Shown: in pieces, positions 30,292-34,207 of the stretch | Layout of the letters: each line of letters begins with the position of its first letter | How positions within the stretch are numbered: position 1 is the first letter of the stretch | Origin: a virus | DNA length: 34,207 bases | Virus record (IMG/VR): IMGVR_UViG_3300047552_001322 | Location: 1 to 34,207 of that record | Direction: 5' to 3' (one strand) | Translations under genes and position numbers: made by a program | The notes under the pieces: model-generated | Database searches by the model: none | The model's input: only the letters and a program-made list of their open reading frames with translations | Told to the model about the DNA's origin: nothing

Positions 30292-30585
30292 TTAATACCT
30301 AAAGTCTGGGAATGCGTTTTGCATCTGCTGCATGCGCTGCTGATTCTGCCATTGCTGCTGTTGCTGCTGCATCATCTGCATCTGCTGGCGCTGCATGTCG
30401 AGCGCTTGTTGCTGCTGCAGGATATAAAGCGCACCAAACTCTCGCATGCTGATACCAGGGTCAACTCCACTTGGTGCCGGCCCGATTACGTACGGTTGAG
30501 TGTAATCCCGTGAATGTGATTTATCACAGTAAATCATCGTGATCACGGCTATTGATGTCCCTAAAACTAGTGCTGTCTTGTTCAT
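30292..30585 (-). CDS. Gln-rich protein with N-terminal signal/anchor
   Basis: A 97-aa protein from ATG 30585. Residues 1-20 are a hydrophobic signal or anchor (MNKTALVLGTSIAVITMIYC). The middle is Pro/Gly-rich (YVIGPAPSGVDPGISMRE), and the last 45 residues are Gln/Met-rich (LQQQQALDMQRQQMQMMQ), coded by many CAG/CAA codons. The Gln tract probably forms a coiled coil or disordered tail outside the cytoplasm. The start overlaps the small membrane protein gene by 62 bp. An envelope-related role is possible. Confidence 0.5.
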   Translation of the reverse strand: MNKTALVLGTSIAVITMIYCDKSHSRDYTQPYVIGPAPSGVDPGISMREFGALYILQQQQALDMQRQQMQMMQQQQQQWQNQQRMQQMQNAFPDFRY

Positions 30586-30700
30586 CACCTGCTCCAAAAT
30601 GTATGATGTGCCCAATGACCATGCCTACAACACCTGAGGCTATCAAGATGATGATAACCTCAAGCATTGTGATAATCCAGCTCAGTGCTTCTTCAGTCAT
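30524..30700 (-). CDS. Small single-span membrane protein
   Basis: A 58-aa protein from ATG 30700 (30703 is an alternative), preceded by GAGAGG. Residues about 6-30 are very hydrophobic (LSWIITMLEVIIILIASG, then VVGMVIGHII) and the tail is acidic (GDEQDSTSFRDINSRDHDD). It overlaps the Gln-rich protein gene by 62 bp in another frame and the upstream gene by 8 bp. This pair (membrane protein plus overlapping exported protein) could act together at the envelope; spanin-like roles are possible but not supported by motifs. Confidence 0.5.
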   Translation of the reverse strand: MTEEALSWIITMLEVIIILIASGVVGMVIGHIIHFGAGDEQDSTSFRDINSRDHDDLL

Positions 30701-30902
30701 CATCACCTCTCAAATTAGTAGTAGTAGTCAAAGTACTGATGGCAGTGTCTTTGTAATGCAGATGAAGCAGCAACAATTCATTGCCTTCATCATCATAAAA
30801 TATGACACGAGCATACCGACTATTTTTATTGTTGCAATGCTTACTGCAATTTTCAACTATTACAGAGTGAAAATCTGCAATTGACATTTGAACTGCGTAC
30901 AT
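30693..30902 (-). CDS. Hypothetical protein (69 aa)
   Basis: ATG 30902 with GAGGA six bases upstream, giving a good translation start. The product has a small beta-like core (SRYARVIFYDDEGNELLLLH) with a Cys-containing N-terminal part (VIVENCSKHCNNKN) and a polar end rich in Thr and Asp. No family recognised. It follows the 81-aa gene by two bases and is probably co-transcribed from the promoter at 31189-31218. Confidence 0.5.
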   Translation of the reverse strand: MYAVQMSIADFHSVIVENCSKHCNNKNSRYARVIFYDDEGNELLLLHLHYKDTAISTLTTTTNLRGDDD

Positions 30903-30904
30903 TA

Positions 30905-31150
30905 TTAGTCCTCGTTGTGCCTGTAGTAATCGCTTGCCTGCTTTTCCATATGCTCATATGCAGCTTCTTCTAGTTCTGCCCAGATATGCTCTGGTGGGTC
31001 AATCATTCCATTATAAGTTTCAAGCGAAACCAAGGAGACTTCAGCAGGCTCTGCTTCGTAACAATTTTCTGGCGGGCCATACGTACGCGCAGGTCTACCA
31101 GGTGTATACTCAAATGTCAGCAAACCGTATTTAGTGTTGATGGTAGTCAT
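30905..31150 (-). CDS. Hypothetical protein (81 aa)
   Basis: The start ATG 31150 is the first good codon after the promoter at 31189-31218; a frame extension to 31177 lies across the promoter start. The product begins MTTINTKYGLLTFEYTPGRP, has an acidic centre (CYEAEPAEVSLVSLETY) and a charged helix (HIWAELEEAAYEHMEKQASD). Small, acidic and first in its transcript, it looks like an early accessory protein, perhaps acting against the host. The function is not identifiable. Confidence 0.55.
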   Translation of the reverse strand: MTTINTKYGLLTFEYTPGRPARTYGPPENCYEAEPAEVSLVSLETYNGMIDPPEHIWAELEEAAYEHMEKQASDYYRHNED

Positions 31151-31167
31151 TGTGTTTTCCAGTTGAC

Positions 31168-31182
31168 GTACTTTCAAAGTAC
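31168..31182. promoter_or_regulatory. Palindrome at start of transcript B
   Basis: GTACTTT-C-AAAGTAC is a perfect palindrome with 7-bp arms. It covers the expected transcription start of the promoter at 31189-31218, a typical operator position for repression by a dimer. Confidence 0.5.
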
Positions 31183-31188
31183 ATGTAA

Positions 31189-31218
31189 ATTTTAGACTAA
31201 AACTTGCAACTTGTACAA
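31189..31218 (-). promoter_or_regulatory. Sigma70-type promoter B
   Basis: On the minus strand TTGTAC (plus 31213-31218) and TAAAAT (plus 31189-31194) are separated by 18 bases, the same -35 box and spacing as the promoter at 29527-29556. It drives the 81-aa gene and probably the small genes downstream. Confidence 0.6.
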
Positions 31219-31269
31219 TAAAAGTTTCTTATTTAAAAGTGCATTAAAATAAATTTTATTTATAGGTCA
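31213..31269. promoter_or_regulatory. Operator-like module B
   Basis: The blocks GTACAATAAAAGTTT (31213-31227), AAATTTT (31251-31257) and TTATAGGTCA (31260-31269) repeat those of module A, with spacings of 38 and 9 bases against 39 and 9. The last block runs into the stop codon of the upstream nuclease gene, as in module A, where it abuts the HTH gene. Copying of a whole regulatory segment is likely. Confidence 0.6.
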
Positions 31270-31653
31270 ACATTTGCTAACCCAAAGGTTTAACCACTGT
31301 GCAAAGACTACCTCATTGACTTCAATGTAACCACGCTTAATATGCGGGCTCAATAGGTAGGCTGGTAGGCAGATCTTCCAGTTACGTCTGTTTTGCCGGT
31401 ACATAAGCACAGGTACTACACCAGAGTTTTCAGCTTGACGTTCGGCCTGCTGCCACCAAGTAGAAACCAAGAGGGTTTCCTGACGCTTAATCTCAACGCT
31501 AAGACCAGGGATACTTATGATATCTCCTGATTGCTCATGAACCTGATGAAAGACCTTGTCGTGATTAATACCACTCATGCCAAGGATGGATGTGAGTAAC
31601 TCGGCGGCTTCACGCTCACCACGCTTCCCCTTGGCTTTACCGTTAGTCGCCAT
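31267..31653 (-). CDS. PD-(D/E)XK nuclease, Hjc-like Holliday junction resolvase
   Basis: A 128-aa nuclease. KGKRGEREAAELL (Glu13), SGDIISIPGLSVEIKRQE (Asp44, Glu54, Lys56) and WWQQAERQAENSGVVPVLMY form the order of archaeal Hjc-type resolvases and related phage endonucleases. The basic N-terminus may bind DNA. It starts within an 11-bp overlap with the primase-helicase gene. It would resolve branched DNA produced by phage replication and recombination. A plain single-fold nuclease is the alternative; active-site residues look complete. Confidence 0.8.
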   Translation of the reverse strand: MATNGKAKGKRGEREAAELLTSILGMSGINHDKVFHQVHEQSGDIISIPGLSVEIKRQETLLVSTWWQQAERQAENSGVVPVLMYRQNRRNWKICLPAYLLSPHIKRGYIEVNEVVFAQWLNLWVSKC

Positions 31654-34063
31654 GACTTACTCCGTTTAAGCTATCTTGCAGTTTATTAAACTTACTACGC
31701 TCGATGAAATCTTTTGTCACCTGATAGTAGGTGCTCCTTGGTCTGCGTCTATTAGACCGCTGGTCACGTGAGTATACAGCTTTAGTGGCATTTCTAAGCT
31801 TAGTGATTTGGATTAGCTCTTCATCACTGACTGGCTTGAGCAAACCTATATCACACATGTAATTAAGTGCGGTTTGCAGTGGTGAATAGCCTTTAGCTGT
31901 AGGCAGCTTTTTAAGGCGTGCGCTAAACCTAATAATCTGATTGATAAGGCTGTATGAAAAGATACCTTTGAGCTTATACTCTTGAGGTAATTGCATGCTG
32001 GGATGGGTGTAGTGCCCAGCGAAAAATTTAGTAACGACCGGCATAATAACATCATCAACAAGGCTATCAAGGTCAGAGTTAGATATACCTTTCCACATAG
32101 TAGCTAAACCAACAATCTCTGCGTCACATACACTCATAGCCCATGCCCAATCTTCTTGTGAAATAGTTAAAGGATTCGTTTGCATATCAACTAAGCTATC
32201 TAAAGCCAAGGAGTTAGGATTAAGCAGCGCGCAAATGGCGCTAAGCTTAAGACATTTTACAGCCAAGCGGCTATATGTAGTAGCGGCTATTTCATTTTGT
32301 TCTTCTCTTGCTTTGTTTTCACAACTAACACAATAGTTTGCATATTCTCTAAACTGTGAAGGTAGCTCAAAGTGATAAGCTTGCGGGTCATCTGCATGTA
32401 GAGACTGAAGGCAAATCCTAAGGAGTGTAGAAAACCTCTCAACCAAGGGGGTTGGTATGCTGAAGTTGACGTCATCATTAAAGAAAGGTTTGGCGCCTGA
32501 CACTCTGAAGATGTTCATACGCGCAAGCTCGCCTGTCATAGCAGCATTGCGGTCATTGAGCACTTCTAAGAATGTCCCTGGGGTAGCTTCATTGATGATC
32601 GTAAGAGAGGGGGCACGCAGTATAGGTAAGCTGTTCTCTGTGCTACTATACACTTCCGCACCTGAATAGTCCATGAAACCACTTTTAGTGTACAGGTCTA
32701 AGATGGTGCGTATGATGCCCGCTTGGTCACCAGCGCTGGACTTAAACATAAAGCCAGCTTCTGTGAATATGCAAAGTTGAGAGCGATTGTCTTTAAGAGT
32801 CTTGATTATTCCTGATGGCCCAGTAAAGCGTTTAGGTCCCATGAACTTGAGCGATGTGCCAAGCTCATTAAAGTGGCCAAGGAAGTTATTAGCAAACCTA
32901 GCTATCGAGTCTTTACCAGCGCCAGATTCCATTAAGATGGTTAAATACAAGTTGAGGCCGGTCTGTGAGATATTGAACTTACGGCCGGCTACACCAGCTA
33001 CTATGCCAAGGGCAGTGGCAACTGCAACTGTTTGGTTCTGGTATGGTTGTGCGTTATAGACTGAAGTGGCTAAGTCGCCAAGGAGTCCAGGCGGCCAGGG
33101 GATGACCATATCAGGCGCAGTATTAACTCTAGTGTCTAGCAGAGGTAGGCCAGATATGTCTATGTCAGGTACGTTTAACTCAGCGGCTTTTTCTAGCGCA
33201 GTGGCTACATAGACTGGTATATGCTTCATGCGAGCGTGCCATCGGTCATCTTTAACCGGTGCGGCTTGCATAAAGCCTTCAATCATAGAACTGATGGTAG
33301 CCTGCGTGTAGCCTTGATTGGCAAAGTGTTGTGTGAGTGTGGTTATGCTATTGTTATAATTTTCACCTGAGAGGATAGCTTGTATAGCTTTAGCCAAGTA
33401 GTCAGGGTCAGCTGCGTTTTGCTTAGCTAGTTGCTCTTGTTCATAAGGTGTTGACTGGTCTAGACTGAACAGAACACTAAGCGACTCCCAATCATAAACG
33501 CTGTATTGATACTCGGGCGCGACCGCAGTCTCTGTGATATCAGAAACCAAGGAGGGCTTAGACGGGTCTTTCATATTGAAGTACCCAGGGATGCGTAACA
33601 CCCGAGGAAGATCAATGGCGCTAAGGTCCCCGCCATAATGCTGGGCCAAGGAGAGCTGCGCCGACTCCCACTGGGCCACTAGTTTATCCCATTGAGGCAA
33701 ATTTTTTTGGGATATAAACCAATACTTATGGAATTTATTAGGAGAGGTCTCTACGATAGCGGACGGCGGGACCGGCAGCTCTAACGCGCTTCGCGAACCA
33801 AGGGGAGTCTTATCTTTGGCGTCATCATCTATCCAGAGCGCCCTGACTGCTTTGATATCTTTCTTAGAGCGGTGCTGACCTATAGTTTGGTTAACAGTGT
33901 AGTAGATACCATAACCTTTAGAGTTTAAATCCTTTAGCTGATCTGCGTAGTGCTCAATTGTACCAAAGAAGTGATAAGGCCGGTTCTTTTTATCTTGTTC
34001 ATGATAACAAGCAAATAAGAAAGAATCAGTACCAGATAGCTCTGCAATAGTTTTTAGTAGCAT
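31643..34063 (-). CDS. Primase-helicase (AEP primase plus DUF3987 helicase)
   Basis: An 806-aa protein from ATG 34063 (AAAGGA upstream; a TTG at 34081 is less likely). The N-terminal part has the primase pattern of RepB-like/AEP enzymes: ALWIDDD (about 76-81), ETSPNKFHKYWF and LPRVLRIPGYFNMKDPSKP (about 152-170). From about residue 320 a DUF3987-type helicase follows, with Walker A in MESGAGKDSIARF (about 378-390), NEATPGTFLEVLNDRNAAM and GELARMNIFRVSGAKPFFND. It would unwind and prime phage DNA for the family A polymerase. It is the first gene of the replication block. Confidence 0.85.
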   Translation of the reverse strand: MLLKTIAELSGTDSFLFACYHEQDKKNRPYHFFGTIEHYADQLKDLNSKGYGIYYTVNQTIGQHRSKKDIKAVRALWIDDDAKDKTPLGSRSALELPVPPSAIVETSPNKFHKYWFISQKNLPQWDKLVAQWESAQLSLAQHYGGDLSAIDLPRVLRIPGYFNMKDPSKPSLVSDITETAVAPEYQYSVYDWESLSVLFSLDQSTPYEQEQLAKQNAADPDYLAKAIQAILSGENYNNSITTLTQHFANQGYTQATISSMIEGFMQAAPVKDDRWHARMKHIPVYVATALEKAAELNVPDIDISGLPLLDTRVNTAPDMVIPWPPGLLGDLATSVYNAQPYQNQTVAVATALGIVAGVAGRKFNISQTGLNLYLTILMESGAGKDSIARFANNFLGHFNELGTSLKFMGPKRFTGPSGIIKTLKDNRSQLCIFTEAGFMFKSSAGDQAGIIRTILDLYTKSGFMDYSGAEVYSSTENSLPILRAPSLTIINEATPGTFLEVLNDRNAAMTGELARMNIFRVSGAKPFFNDDVNFSIPTPLVERFSTLLRICLQSLHADDPQAYHFELPSQFREYANYCVSCENKAREEQNEIAATTYSRLAVKCLKLSAICALLNPNSLALDSLVDMQTNPLTISQEDWAWAMSVCDAEIVGLATMWKGISNSDLDSLVDDVIMPVVTKFFAGHYTHPSMQLPQEYKLKGIFSYSLINQIIRFSARLKKLPTAKGYSPLQTALNYMCDIGLLKPVSDEELIQITKLRNATKAVYSRDQRSNRRRPRSTYYQVTKDFIERSKFNKLQDSLNGVSHGD

Positions 34064-34100
34064 TTCCTTTACCGGAACCAAAAAAGCGGCGCAAGTGTGT

Positions 34101-34111
34101 ATTATACCATA
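34101..34111 (-). promoter_or_regulatory. Extended -10 promoter for the replication block
   Basis: On the minus strand TATGGTATAAT (plus 34101-34111) has a perfect TATAAT with the TGn extension that lets a promoter work without a strong -35. A 5' leader of about 30 bases leads to ATG 34063. The -35 region (TAACGA) is weak. Confidence 0.6.
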
Positions 34112-34164
34112 ACTTACGGAGTTTCGTTATAACTGTTAGCTATAAGAACTTTATTTCTATAACT
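34109..34164. repeat. ATAACT direct repeats upstream of the early promoter
   Basis: ATAACT occurs at 34109, 34129 and 34159, with a related ATAAGA at 34142. They surround and precede the -10 box of the replication promoter. This could be a regulator-binding array. The region is A+T-rich, so chance is possible. Confidence 0.35.
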
Positions 34165-34207
34165 TTCAATTATGCAACAAGCTTCAAAGAAATCAGGACC
34201 ATAGTAA

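Noticed and set aside
1-34207. tRNA genes, integrase or phage RNA polymerase
   Set aside because: None seen: gaps are short and hold no cloverleaf, and no protein shows integrase or RNA polymerase motifs.

Overview
The window looks like part of the genome of a lytic, short-tailed (podovirus-like) double-stranded DNA phage of a Gram-negative bacterium. The evidence is a scaffold and SU10-type capsid pair, adaptor and nozzle-like tail proteins, a run of large glycine/alanine/glutamine-rich internal virion proteins with a tail-lysozyme domain, and an opposing replication block with a family A DNA polymerase. No integrase, repressor/lysogeny cassette, phage RNA polymerase, tRNA gene or CRISPR array is visible. 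Terminase and portal genes would lie to the left of the window.

Layout. Positions 1-19870 (+ strand) form one tightly packed late operon. Most neighbours overlap by ATGA/TGATG/TAATG junctions. The order is: scaffold (5' end outside), major capsid, a possible 12-residue micro-ORF, small head proteins, a modular tail/appendage protein with three repeated jelly-roll-like units, a small membrane-protein cluster likely for lysis (6602-7629), adaptor, fibre-like proteins including one with exact 60-bp coding repeats, a small putative lipoprotein, nozzle-like protein, fibre, GNAT-like protein, and then internal/ejection proteins. One of the last carries a C-terminal CFI-box-like cysteine domain. The late operon meets the early operon tail to tail with a 16-bp overlap at 19855-19870.

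Positions 34063-19855 (- strand) are the replication/nucleotide block. In transcription order these are: primase-helicase, Hjc-like PD-(D/E)XK nuclease, several small unknown proteins, an HTH protein, a 236-aa HTH-repeat protein followed by a strong terminator, a Sak4-like ATPase, a DUF669 protein, Cas4-like nuclease, RadD-like helicase, thymidylate-synthase-family enzyme, dCMP deaminase, a zinc-type small protein, DNA polymerase, MazG-like pyrophosphohydrolase and ATP-dependent DNA ligase. Together they supply priming, unwinding, synthesis, nick sealing, recombination and dNTP-pool remodelling.

Most notable points. (1) The thymidylate-synthase-family protein has Asp at the position of E. coli Asn177. 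This substitution is the known switch from dUMP to dCMP, so it may be a dCMP methylase/hydroxymethylase and the phage may carry modified cytosine. (2) The hexamer CCAAGG/CCTTGG, usually in the context RCCAAGGRR, is strongly over-represented, above all in the replication half, in several reading frames and both orientations. (3) Two promoter-operator modules at about 29527-29608 and 31189-31269 share identical blocks at near-identical spacing. (4) A compact three-way-junction inverted-repeat structure lies at 30230-30284. (5) A 15-bp inverted repeat and three ACTAGTTA copies fill the leader of the DNA polymerase gene. All calls are by reading the sequence only; no database searches were run.
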